DNA of 64,000 nucleotides from Pseudomonadota bacterium (GCA_021325655.1 JAJPGT010000025.1:1-64000), one strand, 5' to 3'. Positions 17,282-26,100 are shown, numbered from the stretch's first letter. Numbers and translations: made by a program. Notes: generated by a model not told the origin, from the sequence alone.

Positions 17282-18274
17282 ATGAGCCGGCTGCTGACCT
17301 GGCTGGGCAACGGCTTGATCGCGCTGAGTGTTATCGGAACGCTACTCGTCGTCTTCGGCCCGCCGGACGACTGGCTGGCGGCGCTGCCCCGCCTGACTGC
17401 CCTGGCCGGGCTGCCGGCCGGCGGCCCGCTGCAGCAGCAGCCCGCGATCGTCCCTGGCGCCGCCGTGCAGCATCCGCCGGCCGGCGCGCTCGAGGCCCGG
17501 CCCACGGCGACGGCCAGCCCCGTCCCTCCGACAGCCAGCCTCACCCCTCCGATCGAGACGCCGGTGCCGGTCCAGACCGTGCCGAGTCTGGTGCCCTCGG
17601 CTGCCCCGCTGCCGCGGCCGGCCGACGCTGCCGAGCGCGGCCACGGCCGCGCTCCCGTGGAGACGGCTTCCCTGGTCCGCGTTGAGGCCCGCGAGCAAGC
17701 GGCGCTGGCCGTCCGCCGCGCCTGGCTGCGCCAGCGGCTGGCGGGGTCCCCACGCGACCCGTCGCGTGGGGTGCCCCTGGCGCCCACGCCCACGCCGACC
17801 CCGCTGCCCACGCCCACCCCGATCCCCGCTCTCCCGATCACCGGGGTGGCGATCCCCAGCATCGGCCTCCAGGCGGAGGTAGTGCCGGCCGCGTTCGTGG
17901 AGAAGAACGGGGTGGGGAACTGGGAAGTGCCAGCGTTCAAGGCCGGGCACGCCCAGTACACCGCCGGCGCGGGCGCCCCGGGCAACGCGGTGCTGTTCGG
18001 CCATGTCACCAGCCTGCACTCCGGCAACGTCTTCGCGGACCTCGACAAGGTCCACACGGGCGATCTGATTCACCTGCTGAGCGGCGACCAGGACTTCGTC
18101 TACCGAGTGGTCGAGATCCGCGCCGTCCCGCGCGACGACATCTCGGTGATCCAGCCAACCGACACCCCGACCGTCACGCTAATCACCTGCACCGGTACCT
18201 GGGTGCCGCGCCTGTGGGACTATGACCAGCGGCTCGTAGTCCGCGGCGAGCTACTCCCCGAAGGCGCGCAGTAG
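17282..18274 (+). CDS. Sortase (class D/E-like) with long Pro-rich linker
   Basis: A membrane-anchored transpeptidase of 330 residues that should cleave LPxTG-type signals and attach the protein to the cell wall. One N-terminal membrane span (about 5-27) leads into about 165 residues of Pro/Thr-rich linker with PTPTP repeats. The sortase domain (about 175-328) has the catalytic trio H241 (LFGHVTS), C303 (LITCTGTW) and R317 (DQRLVV). The position after its candidate substrate gene makes a pair. ATG at 17282 sits at good distance from GGGAGGG; an ATG at 17273 is too close. The linker is unusually long for a sortase and may let it reach across the wall. Confidence 0.88.
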   Translation: MSRLLTWLGNGLIALSVIGTLLVVFGPPDDWLAALPRLTALAGLPAGGPLQQQPAIVPGAAVQHPPAGALEARPTATASPVPPTASLTPPIETPVPVQTVPSLVPSAAPLPRPADAAERGHGRAPVETASLVRVEAREQAALAVRRAWLRQRLAGSPRDPSRGVPLAPTPTPTPLPTPTPIPALPITGVAIPSIGLQAEVVPAAFVEKNGVGNWEVPAFKAGHAQYTAGAGAPGNAVLFGHVTSLHSGNVFADLDKVHTGDLIHLLSGDQDFVYRVVEIRAVPRDDISVIQPTDTPTVTLITCTGTWVPRLWDYDQRLVVRGELLPEGAQ

Positions 18275-18333
18275 GCGGGAGTTACGCCTGTCCCCCGCCG
18301 CCGGCGCAGCTCCCCCTGGCCATCAACGACACG

Positions 18334-19908
18334 CTAGCCTGTCGACTCGCCCGGGCTCGCCACGGGCGGCCGCCGCCAGGAGCGGCGGAACAGCCGACTC
18401 CGCCGGCCGACGGCCAGCCCCAGGACAAGCAGCGGGAGCAGCCACCAGAAGAACACCAGGAGCTGCGCCAGCCCAATCCCCACCTCGGAAAGCATGGCCA
18501 GCGAGGCCTCCCAGGCTTGCGTGACCGAGCGCCAGAAGCGGGTCAGGCCTCGCTGGCTGTCTTGGCCGCCCACCAGCACCGCCAGCAGGTCCGAATCCAC
18601 CGACGGCAGCGTCACGTGCTGCCGCTGCGCCTGATCCTCCACTGCCTGGAGCCGCTCGTTGAGCGCCTGCAGCCGCAGCACCGCGTCCTTCAGATCGGTC
18701 CGGAGCGCGTCGACGTTGGCGGGCGGCGGCGTCTGCTGGAGCTGCTGCTGCAGCACGTCGCGGCGCAGCTCGGTGGCGCGGATCTCCACCCGCAGATCCA
18801 GGTAGGTGCGGGCAAGGTCATCCGCGCTGGTGGCGGCCAGGCTCGTGTCGACCGCTGTCCCCAGCTCTGGGGTTGGGAGCACGACGCTGGCGCGCTGGGC
18901 CTTCTCCCTGATCTGCGCGATCGTCACCGCGAGCGCGTCGAGCCGGAGCTTGACCTGACCAAGCTGATCGAGCAGGCTGTTCCGCTCCTCGTCTGTGCGT
19001 GCCTGCTTGATCTGGATGAGCAGGGTGGCCTGCTGCATCTGGAGGCTCCGCTGCTGCGCCAGGCGCGCGGAATACTCCTGCATCAGCACCTCCTGGGCCG
19101 GCAGCAGGGTGACGGTGACGGTGGCGAACGCCGACTGCCGTTGCAGGAAGCTTACCCGCCCTTTGAGACGGTCGAGCTGCAGCTTCACCTCGTCGATGCG
19201 CTGCTGGAGCTTAACGACGTCGTCAACCGTCTGAGCCTTCTTCATCAGCTCCAGGTACTGGTTATAGGTCGCCTGGAGCGAGGCGAGCTGGTTCTGCAGG
19301 TCGTTGTACTCCTCGGTAACGTCGTCGGTGGTCGTCTTCTCGTCTCGCGCATCCACGCCGTCGCGGCGCAGCCGGTTCATCGCTTCGTCGTACTTGTCGG
19401 CCGGCACCTTCAGCCGCACCACCGCGCTGGGGTGCTCGTCCTGGAAGTGCTGCTCCACTCCGGCGACGAAGCCGCCCAGGCTGGTGGCGATGGCGCTGAC
19501 CTCGCTGACCGCGCCGGGCAGATTGACGACCAGCAGCGTCAGACTGGTGGTGTAGATGATCATCCGCTCCAGCGGCGCCGGCTGGCTGCTCGGCGTCGGT
19601 TCCTCCGCGGGCGTCGGCGCCGCGGCCGGCTGCGCCGCGTGGACCGCTGTGGCCTCCTGCGCCGCGCTGGCGTCCTGCGCCCCGCCGGCTCCGGCAGCCT
19701 TCGGAGTGGCAGCCGAGGCGTCAACGGGCGCCGCTGGCTGGGGGCCGGTGGTCGGCGCCAGGGCCGGCAGGACTGCCCTCGCGGCGGGGGCGCTTGTCGG
19801 GGCTGCCGCGGCCGAGGTCGAGGCGACGTTCCGTGGGGTCAGGGCGCCAGGCGAGCAAGCAGTCGCCAGCAGGCTCGCGGCGAGGAGCCCGCCCAGGATG
19901 CGTTTCAT
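18334..19908 (-). CDS. DUF4349 lipoprotein with coiled coil and C-terminal membrane helix
   Basis: The 524-residue protein has a lipoprotein signal (LLAASLLATACS), an Ala/Pro/Thr-rich linker to about residue 110, then the DUF4349 domain (MIIYTTSLTLLVVNLPGAVSEV...IATSLGGFVAGVEQ...VRLKVPADKYDEAMNRLR). Long heptad-rich helices follow (about 200-460) and a single membrane span (LAQLLVFFWWLLPLLVLGLAVG) with a basic tail. DUF4349 proteins are extracytoplasmic and of unknown function. The coiled coil is longer than in typical members. ATG at 19908 has a clear CAGGAGG site. It converges on the sortase gene. Confidence 0.82.
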   Translation of the reverse strand: MKRILGGLLAASLLATACSPGALTPRNVASTSAAAAPTSAPAARAVLPALAPTTGPQPAAPVDASAATPKAAGAGGAQDASAAQEATAVHAAQPAAAPTPAEEPTPSSQPAPLERMIIYTTSLTLLVVNLPGAVSEVSAIATSLGGFVAGVEQHFQDEHPSAVVRLKVPADKYDEAMNRLRRDGVDARDEKTTTDDVTEEYNDLQNQLASLQATYNQYLELMKKAQTVDDVVKLQQRIDEVKLQLDRLKGRVSFLQRQSAFATVTVTLLPAQEVLMQEYSARLAQQRSLQMQQATLLIQIKQARTDEERNSLLDQLGQVKLRLDALAVTIAQIREKAQRASVVLPTPELGTAVDTSLAATSADDLARTYLDLRVEIRATELRRDVLQQQLQQTPPPANVDALRTDLKDAVLRLQALNERLQAVEDQAQRQHVTLPSVDSDLLAVLVGGQDSQRGLTRFWRSVTQAWEASLAMLSEVGIGLAQLLVFFWWLLPLLVLGLAVGRRSRLFRRSWRRPPVASPGESTG

Positions 19909-20337
19909 GGATGCCTCCTGCCCAGAGGGGAGAACTGAGCCCCGCCGCTCGGGCCCGCGGCCGTCGAGCGCGGTTGCCCGCTACTGGTGAGGACGAACAG
20001 CCCCAGGCAGCGGTTCCCAATTTCGCCACGGCCCATCCTGCTACCATCCAGCGTCGCTCGCGGCGGCTGGAGCTGGGTCGTCTTACGCGCGAGCAGTCGT
20101 GCGCTTCGCGCAATTGCAATTATTGATGCGCCTGTGCTTCCTGACCTCCGGTCCGCTTCTGAGCGCCCTCCTACAATGAGCCCGTAGTGGCATCCTGGGC
20201 CGCCGCGCCTCCTAGGACAGGGTGCCAGGGCGCGGTGAGCCGGGCACTCCTGCAGCGAGTATGATCTGTCCCGCGAGCAGCGGAAGAGTTCGCCCCCTGC
20301 TGTCTCGCCAGTAGCCTGGCCGTGGAGGAGGTCGTTG
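19909..20337. other. Divergent intergenic region
   Basis: About 430 bases between two divergent secreted-protein genes. An AT-rich island lies near 20110-20128 (CAATTGCAATTATTGATG), and a TATGAT at 20260-20265 could be a -10 for the downstream gene, without a clear -35. No open frame or hairpin convinces me. Confidence 0.35.
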
Positions 20338-21870
20338 GTGCGCTCGAGGCGAACCCCGCAGGCGCTCCTGCTGGTGGCTGCGCTTGTCGCGCTGCTGCTG
20401 CCCGCGCTCCTCAGCCGCCCGGACCCCACCGCCTCCGCCCCCGACTGCTCCTTCCACTTCGGCTTCGCCCGGCTACACGAGCAGCTCCCCGACGTGGTCG
20501 GCGACTGCCTGGAGAACGAGCACCACCTCCCGGTCACCGGCGACGCGCTGCAGCGAACCAGCCACGGGATGCTGTTCTGGCGGAAAGAGGACAACTGGAC
20601 CGGCTTCACCAACGGCAGCCGCACCTGGGTGGCGGGACCGAATGGGATTCAGTCCCGTCCCAACGAGGCTCGCTTCACCTGGGAGTCAGACGCGAGCAGC
20701 GCTCGCCAGGTCATCCCGGACGATTCTCCTGCGCTCGCCGATAGCCCGGCTGAGCCAGTGCTGGCGCTGGCTCAGCCGCTGCGTGCCGCCGAGCCAAGCC
20801 CAATGGCGGACGAGCCGCAACCGGCTGAGACGCCCACGCCTACCCCGGAGCTTCAGGGCAGCGTGAGCGCAGTCCAGGTGCCGAACTCTGCCCAGGTGGT
20901 CGCCTTCACCTTCAAGGTCGATATTAATCGTCCTGGCGACTTCAAGATCGAAGCGAACTTCGAGGTCTCCGAGAACGGCAGCATCGCGTACACCGATGGC
21001 CTGGTCACCTCGAGCGAGCAGGGTGATTTCGCCCCGCAGCCGTTCGATCCGGCCCCGGTGGTGGGTGGGCGTCGGCCGGCGATCCACTGGCCGCCAGACG
21101 TCGCCTTCACGCCGATGGCGGTCCAGGGCCACGCCGCGGCTACCGTCTACGCCCAGTGCCTCAACCCCGGCCCGCTGGCCGGGACGCTCATCCTCACCGT
21201 GATTCAGCCAGGCCAGCCGCCGCTGACGTTCGGTGACACTGGGGTCACGCTCTGCAGCGCCACCCCGCTGTTCATCCCGACTGCCCAGCCCACCTCGACG
21301 CCGCGCCCTACCTCCACGCCCACGCCAACCCCGACACCGTCGCCGACCTTCACCCCCAACCCGACCCAGGCGACGCAGACCGCGGTTGCCGCCACCGCGA
21401 CGGTGCAGGCCGCCACCGCGACCGCCGAGGCGGCCACCGCCACGGTCCAGGCGGTCGCCACCGCCACCCAGTCCGCCAACGCGACCGCGACCGCCACCGT
21501 GGCTGCCGGTACGGAGATCACGCTGGGCACGACGGTGACCTGCGGACAGGTGACCGGCACCTCCGGCAATCGGCTGATCACCGCCACGTTCACGCTCACC
21601 CAGGGTGGGGAGGCAGTGTCCGACGCGACCATTCAGGGCCAGTTCACCCTTCCCGACGGGTCGGTGCAGGCGTTCACCGTGACGACGGATAGCAACGGCG
21701 TGGCGGTGGCCTCCTTGCTGACCACCAATCTGCCGGGCACCTACACGGTCACCGTGACGAGCGTGAGCGGCACGAGCCCCACCAACTCGAACAGCAACCT
21801 GAACGTGAGCCTGAACGCCAATAACAACGCCAACGACAACATCACGTCCAGCAACAGCGCTACCTGCTAG
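20338..21870 (+). CDS. Large secreted protein with WRK-x-DN domain, Thr/Ala repeat linker and Ig-like tail
   Basis: A 510-residue protein with an N-terminal signal peptide (ALLLVAALVALLLPALLS). Residues about 36-118 form a compact domain with two cysteines and the pattern GFARLHEQLPDVVG...GMLFWRKEDNWTGFTNGSRTWVAGP...RPNEARFTWE. I recall similar domains in secreted Chloroflexota proteins but know no function. A beta-rich domain (170-315), a PTSTPTPTP linker and an Ala/Thr repeat (about 343-390) follow. An Ig/invasin-like domain (about 395-480) precedes an Asn/Ser-rich end that finishes in Cys. GTG at 20338 suits the GGAGGAG site; a TTG at 20335 is also possible. Confidence 0.7.
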   Translation: MRSRRTPQALLLVAALVALLLPALLSRPDPTASAPDCSFHFGFARLHEQLPDVVGDCLENEHHLPVTGDALQRTSHGMLFWRKEDNWTGFTNGSRTWVAGPNGIQSRPNEARFTWESDASSARQVIPDDSPALADSPAEPVLALAQPLRAAEPSPMADEPQPAETPTPTPELQGSVSAVQVPNSAQVVAFTFKVDINRPGDFKIEANFEVSENGSIAYTDGLVTSSEQGDFAPQPFDPAPVVGGRRPAIHWPPDVAFTPMAVQGHAAATVYAQCLNPGPLAGTLILTVIQPGQPPLTFGDTGVTLCSATPLFIPTAQPTSTPRPTSTPTPTPTPSPTFTPNPTQATQTAVAATATVQAATATAEAATATVQAVATATQSANATATATVAAGTEITLGTTVTCGQVTGTSGNRLITATFTLTQGGEAVSDATIQGQFTLPDGSVQAFTVTTDSNGVAVASLLTTNLPGTYTVTVTSVSGTSPTNSNSNLNVSLNANNNANDNITSSNSATC

Positions 21871-21927
21871 TAGTACAGTTCCCCTTCGCACGATTCTTCC
21901 GTCTGGTGTCGTTCGGAGGTCAATGCG

Positions 21928-22894
21928 ATGCCAGCGGGATGCTCGTGTCTCCCTGAGGGGCAGATAGCCGCGGCGGGTGCCGCGGCCGTGGAGGCTGCCG
22001 CCGGCCTGCTCCGCCCGCACGTGCGCCGCCCCGAGGCCCGGCGCCACGCGGTGGATTCTCTGCGGGGGCTGATCGCGGAGGGGGGAGCGAAAGAACGACC
22101 GGCACCTGGCCGAGGAGCCGGCTATGTCCCCCGCGCGGGATCCAGCGGGTGCGGGACCGGTACGCCTGGAACGCCGACGCGGCCCGCGACGAGGCGAGCG
22201 TCCCGCAGCAGGGCAGCACTCGGTCGGTCTGGCCCGTGCGCTGTTCATCCCCCAGGACTGGGGCGGCGACCGCGAAGGGGGGCGCTGCGCGGGCATCCCC
22301 GAGAGGTCACCCCCGCACCAAGCCGCACCGCGCCCGGGAGCGGGCGCCCCGCAGCGGGGGTGACCGGGGATTGAGAGGTACGGCAGCGCCGGGAAGCTCC
22401 GGCGGGCCCGGGAGGCGCGCGGCCAGGCCGACGGCCTGGCAACGACTCGGCTGCGACGAAGGCACCCCGGGGCCGCGCCGCTCCGAGGGGGCCTGATCCC
22501 GCTGCGGCCCGCCGCCAGCCCGAGCGAGTCGACGAGCGCGCCTATTCCCGGGGCCTAGCCCCGGGCGCGACGGCGCTCACGGCGATCGTCCGTGCCGCCG
22601 GGGCGCGCTGGACGAGCGACGACACGTTCAAGCGGGCCAAGGGGCAGGTCGGGCTGGGCCACGACGAGGTCCGCAGCCGGCAGGGCTAGGACCGCCCCAT
22701 CTCCCCCGCCCTGCTGGCCCTCGCGGCGCTGCCCTTCGGGGCGCGGAGAACGGGGGCCGGCCTGCCCCGACCACCTCCCGATCCCCGTCCCAGAGGTCTG
22801 CCAACTGCTCGTCCGCCGCCTCTGGCGCGCCATGCACCAGCCCGATGCGGGCCTCGCCGGGGCCCACTGGCGCCGACAGCACGCTCAGGCACGC
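21928..22894 (+). pseudogene. IS701-family transposase remnant
   Basis: The remnant can be followed over about 970 bases by switching among three frames. Recognisable pieces in order are LLRPHVRRPEARRHAVDSLRGL, ERKNDRHLAEEP, YAWNADAARDE, RALFIPQDWGGDRE, then VRAAGARWTSDDTFKRAKGQ with VGLGHDEVRS, then PVPEVCQLLVRRLW and HWRRQHAQAR at the end. Each matches the corresponding part of IS701-family DDE transposases (for example RALFLPKEWADDRxRCxxAG, VRVAGARWAIEEAFQxAKGEVGL, SHWRRRHQARARR). At least three frameshifts, a stop at 22687-22689 and lost catalytic segments make it non-functional. I did not find terminal repeats. Confidence 0.75.
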
Positions 22895-23101
22895 GCCTCA
22901 GGTGCCACCTCCTGAGCGAGCAGCTCGAGCGCGCGGAGATCAGTGGAATCGTAGACCTGGAAATAGATAGCGGCCATAGCGGCCGCTCCGGCCTGGATAA
23001 GGTCCCGCACCTGTTCGACGACCTGCCCCGGCGTTCCGACCCACCATTTTCACCGTGACGCCCTCCTGCGCTTCGATGGAGAGCCCGACCATCGTGCTCA
23101 T
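22885..23101 (-). pseudogene. Internally deleted LLM-class flavin-dependent oxidoreductase remnant
   Basis: The minus strand begins at ATG 23101 with MVGLSIEAQEGVTVK, which resembles the start of luciferase-like (F420/FMN) monooxygenases. After a frame change near 23050 it continues GTPGQVVEQVRDLIQAG, then AIYFQVYDSTDLRALELLAQ up to the TGA at 22885-22887, the family's C terminus. About 250 central residues, including the flavin barrel, are missing. It follows the UbiD-family gene in the same direction with a 39-base gap. It abuts the IS701 remnant, which may have caused the deletion. Confidence 0.7.
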
Positions 23102-23140
23102 CGCCTGCCCCCACGCCGAGGCTGGAAACCCGGACCTGCA

Positions 23141-24577
23141 TCACAGACCATACTCCGCCCAGCGCTGGTCGACCAGCCGCTTGACGTCGTCGCTCATCAC
23201 GATGTCGTTCGGCCACTCGCGGCTGTAGCCATCCAGCGGCCCCTTGCGGGTGGCGTCGATCCCCAACCGGGTGCCGAAGGCGAAGCGCGGCGCGGCATGG
23301 TCCAGCACGTCCACCGGCCCCGGCGCCAGCACCAGGTCGCGGCCGGCGTCCACATTGCCGGTCACCCGCCAGGCGACCTCGGAGAGATTGTGGATGTCCA
23401 CATCCTCATCCAGCACGATGATGTTGCGGGCGAACATCATCTGCCCCATGCCCCACAGCGCGTACATCACCTTGTGCGGCTGACCGGGATAGCGCTTGCG
23501 GATCTTGACGAGCACCAGGTTGTGGAAGACGCCCTCGGCCGGCATGTTCATGTCGAGGATCTCGGGGACGACCATCTGGATCAGCGGCAGGAACAGCCGC
23601 TCGGTCGCCTTGCCGAGATAGTAGTCTTCCATCGGCGGCCGGCCGACGATCGTCGTCTGGTAGATCGGGTCCCGCCGGTGGGTGATCGCGGTGACGTGGA
23701 GCACCGGGTACAGGTCGGCCAGGGAGTAGAAGCCGGTGTGGTCGCCAAACGGCCCTTCCAGCCGCCGCTCCGCGGGGTCCACGTAGCCTTCGATCACGTA
23801 CTCGGAGCTGGCGGGCACCTCCAGGTCCACGGTCCGACACTTCACCAATTCCACGGGCTCGCCGCGTAGGAACCCGGCGAACAGCAGCTCATCCACCCCG
23901 GGCGGCAGCGGCGCCGAGGCGGCGTAGGTCACCGCCGGGTCCGGGCCGATGGCGACCGCCACCTCCAGCCGGCCCGTTGCCCGCCGCTCGTGCTCGGCGC
24001 CCCCCTTGTGCAGTTGCCAGTGCATCCCGGCCTCGCGCGGGCCATACACTTGCAGCCGGTACAGCCCCACGTTGCGCTTGCCATCGCGCGGGTCGCGAGT
24101 GATGGTGAGGCCAAGGGTGATGTACGGCCCGCCGTCCTCCGGCCAGCAGGTGAGCACCGGGAGCCGCTCCAGCGAGGGCTCGGGCTCCACCACCTCCTGG
24201 CACGGCCCCCGCGCCACCAGCTTCGGCGCAGCGGAGGCGAGCTGCTTCAGGTCACCCAGCGCCCGCAGCTTGCCGAACAGACTCTCTGGCACCTCGGGCT
24301 TGAGCAGGTGGCGGATGCGCTCGGCGTGCTCCTCGAGGTTCTCGACCCCGAGCGCCCAGGCCATCCGCTGCTGTGAGCCGAAGGCGTTGATGAGCACCGG
24401 GGCGGTGTGCCCCCGCACGTGCTCGAACAGCAGCGCCGGTCCGCCACCAGGAGATTTCATCACCCGGTCGGCGATCTCAGTGATCTCGAGCTTCGGATCG
24501 ACCGGCGCCCGGACACGCCGCAGCTCGCCGCGCGATTCGAGCAGCTTCACGAAGGCACGCAGGTCACGCAGGGCCAC
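23141..24577 (-). CDS. UbiD-family decarboxylase
   Basis: A 478-residue enzyme of the UbiD superfamily, which decarboxylates aromatic or unsaturated acids with prenylated FMN. Signatures run in order: ALRDLRAFVKLLESRGELRR at the N terminus; ITRDPRDGKRNVGLYRLQV and WQLHKGGAEHER for prFMN/metal binding; LEGPFGDHTGFYS with the catalytic acid region; and DIHNLSEVAWRVTGN near the end. The length fits the family. The start is taken as GTG 24577, where GGAG lies 9 bases upstream and the protein aligns with the usual UbiD beginning; the open frame runs further up to 24790 without family similarity. No UbiX flavin prenyltransferase lies in the window, and the substrate is unknown. Confidence 0.88.
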   Translation of the reverse strand: MALRDLRAFVKLLESRGELRRVRAPVDPKLEITEIADRVMKSPGGGPALLFEHVRGHTAPVLINAFGSQQRMAWALGVENLEEHAERIRHLLKPEVPESLFGKLRALGDLKQLASAAPKLVARGPCQEVVEPEPSLERLPVLTCWPEDGGPYITLGLTITRDPRDGKRNVGLYRLQVYGPREAGMHWQLHKGGAEHERRATGRLEVAVAIGPDPAVTYAASAPLPPGVDELLFAGFLRGEPVELVKCRTVDLEVPASSEYVIEGYVDPAERRLEGPFGDHTGFYSLADLYPVLHVTAITHRRDPIYQTTIVGRPPMEDYYLGKATERLFLPLIQMVVPEILDMNMPAEGVFHNLVLVKIRKRYPGQPHKVMYALWGMGQMMFARNIIVLDEDVDIHNLSEVAWRVTGNVDAGRDLVLAPGPVDVLDHAAPRFAFGTRLGIDATRKGPLDGYSREWPNDIVMSDDVKRLVDQRWAEYGL

Positions 24578-24783
24578 GTCGAACGACTCCAGGGCTCGGG
24601 TGTCGCAATCGTAGCATCCGCCCTCCGGCGCGACCACGAACACGGCCTCGCCTGTGCGGCCGCCGGGGCGGGCAGCGGCAAGCCGCTGCTGCTGGATAGG
24701 ACGCTGAGCAGCCATCCAGCTATGATGACCACACCCGAGTGGGCAGCGTCGCCCCGCTGCCCGCTCTACCCGAGGAGGCAGGC

Positions 24784-24879
24784 GTGTCATTCATCCTCGC
24801 CGTGCTCCTATTCGTCGTGATCCTTGGGGCGCTCGACGCCCGGCTCCCGTGGCCGAACCCGCGGTCGACTGAGCGTTGA
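24784..24879 (+). CDS. 31-residue single-span membrane microprotein
   Basis: A GTG at 24784 with a strong AGGAGG site (24773-24778) starts a 31-residue peptide with one hydrophobic helix (ILAVLLFVVILGAL) followed by DARLPWPNPRSTER. Its stop lies 4 bases before the start of the next membrane-protein gene, so the two are probably translated together. The well-placed ribosome-binding site is the main reason to believe it. I know of no named family. Confidence 0.5.
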   Translation: MSFILAVLLFVVILGALDARLPWPNPRSTER

Positions 24880-24883
24880 GCCG

Positions 24884-25468
24884 GTGATCGCCGGACATTT
24901 CGGCTTCGCAGCCGCGGTGAAGGCGCGGGAGCCGCAAGCTCCTCTGTGGGCGCTGATGCTCGCCACCGCCTGGCTGGACATCCTGTTCGTCCCGCTGCTG
25001 CTGGCCGGGATCGAGACGATCGAGACTGTCCCCGGCACCAGCGGCGGCTACGGCGACTCGGTTATCCACGCCGACTACACCCACTCGCTCGTCGGCGCGC
25101 TGCTCCTCGCCGCGGTATACGGGCTCGTGGCGGCCGCCCCCTGGGGCCGGCGCACCGGGGCGGTGCTGGGCGGAGTGGTGTTCTCGCACTGGCTGCTGGA
25201 CCTGATCGTCCATCGCGGCGACATGCCAATCCTGCCGGGCGACATCGGCGGCCTGCCCCGGCTCGGCTTCGGCCTCTGGCGCGTGCCAGCGGCATCGGCC
25301 GCGGTCGAGCTCGCCCTGGTCCTCGTCGGGTCCTACGGGTACTGGCAGGCGGCGACGGCGACGCTGCGCGCTGCCGGAGCGGCCACCTTGACGCGGGCGC
25401 ACCTGCTCGGCGCCCTGACGCTCGCGGCCGGGCTCGCCATCCTGGCGCTCAGCCTGCTTGGCTTCTAG
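24884..25468 (+). CDS. Polytopic membrane protein, YdjM/DUF457-like
   Basis: A 194-residue protein with five or so hydrophobic segments. HADYTHSL near residue 64 and FSHWLLDLIVHRGDMP near residue 105 place His and Asp residues at membrane edges, as in the YdjM/DUF457 group called membrane-bound metal-dependent hydrolases. The activity of that group is not established. The GTG at 24884 gives an IAGHFGFAAAVKAREP start, and TTGAG is the only weak upstream site. Coupling to the small ORF just before it could supply initiation. Confidence 0.6.
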   Translation: MIAGHFGFAAAVKAREPQAPLWALMLATAWLDILFVPLLLAGIETIETVPGTSGGYGDSVIHADYTHSLVGALLLAAVYGLVAAAPWGRRTGAVLGGVVFSHWLLDLIVHRGDMPILPGDIGGLPRLGFGLWRVPAASAAVELALVLVGSYGYWQAATATLRAAGAATLTRAHLLGALTLAAGLAILALSLLGF

Positions 25469-25559
25469 CCAGCGCAAGCGTACCGCCCTGCCGAGTGGAC
25501 GGATCAGAATTGATGTTCTATGCCCGTTGGGATCATTCCTACCACGGGAGGGGGACTGC

Positions 25560-25994
25560 ATGGCGCCGCCGTTCCAGGTGACCTTCGACTACGCCGATCT
25601 GGGTCGGCTGGCCAGCTTCTGGACTACGGCGCTCGGCTACACCAAGCGGTCGCCGCCAGCGGGGACCGCCACCCGGCCGAAGTATCTGGCCGCGCAGGGC
25701 ATCCCCGAGGAGCAGTGGGACGCCTTCAGCGCGGTGGCGGACCCGGAGGGCAAGGGGCCGCGGCTGTACTTCCAGCGCGTGCCCGAGCCCAGGACGGCGA
25801 AGAATCGAGTTCACCTGAATGTGAACGTGGGCGGCGGGCTGCAAACCCCGTCGGAGGAACGGCGCTAGCGAGTGGACGCGGAGGCTGAGCGGCTGGTTGG
25901 CGCGGGCACGATCCGGTTGCGGGCGTTCGAGCAGCACGGCGAGTACTGGGTGGTGCTGCAGAATCCCGAAGGCCATGAATTCTGCTTCCAGTAG
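25560..25994 (+). pseudogene. Glyoxalase-like (VOC) gene interrupted by an in-frame TAG
   Basis: ATG 25560, after GGGAGGGGG, starts a VOC/glyoxalase-like protein: FQVTFDYADLGRLASFWTTALGY, then WDAFSAVADPEGKGPRLYFQRVPEPR and NRVHLNVNVGG. After EERR comes TAG at 25866-25868. The same frame continues with RVDAEAERLVGAGTIRLRAF, EQHGEYWVVLQNPEGHEFCFQ and a second TAG at 25992-25994. The continuation is exactly the last strand-helix unit of the family. A single amber codon thus separates 102 from 41 residues. It could be a nonsense mutation, a sequencing error or readthrough. The shorter product would lack a metal-ligand strand. Confidence 0.75.
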
Positions 25995-26091
25995 CGCCGC
26001 GGGCGCTAGGCGGCGTCCTGGCCCACGCATCCTGTCCCGAGGCGCTGCCCGCCCGCGGCCGACGCGCTTGGCCGCGACCTCCGAAAGGCCG

Positions 26092-26100
26092 TGCTATACT
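26092..26100 (+). promoter_or_regulatory. Extended -10 promoter (TGC-TATACT) of the complex I operon
   Basis: TGC followed by TATACT matches an extended -10 element; no good -35 lies 17 bases upstream. Predicted transcription starts near 26107, giving a leader of about 36 bases before nuoA. It is the only promoter-like site seen before the 11-gene cluster. Confidence 0.55.

Noticed and set aside
24578-24790. N-terminal extension of the UbiD-family protein from an upstream start at 24790
   Set aside because: The extra residues lack family similarity, and a better start (GTG 24577 with GGAG) gives the normal length.
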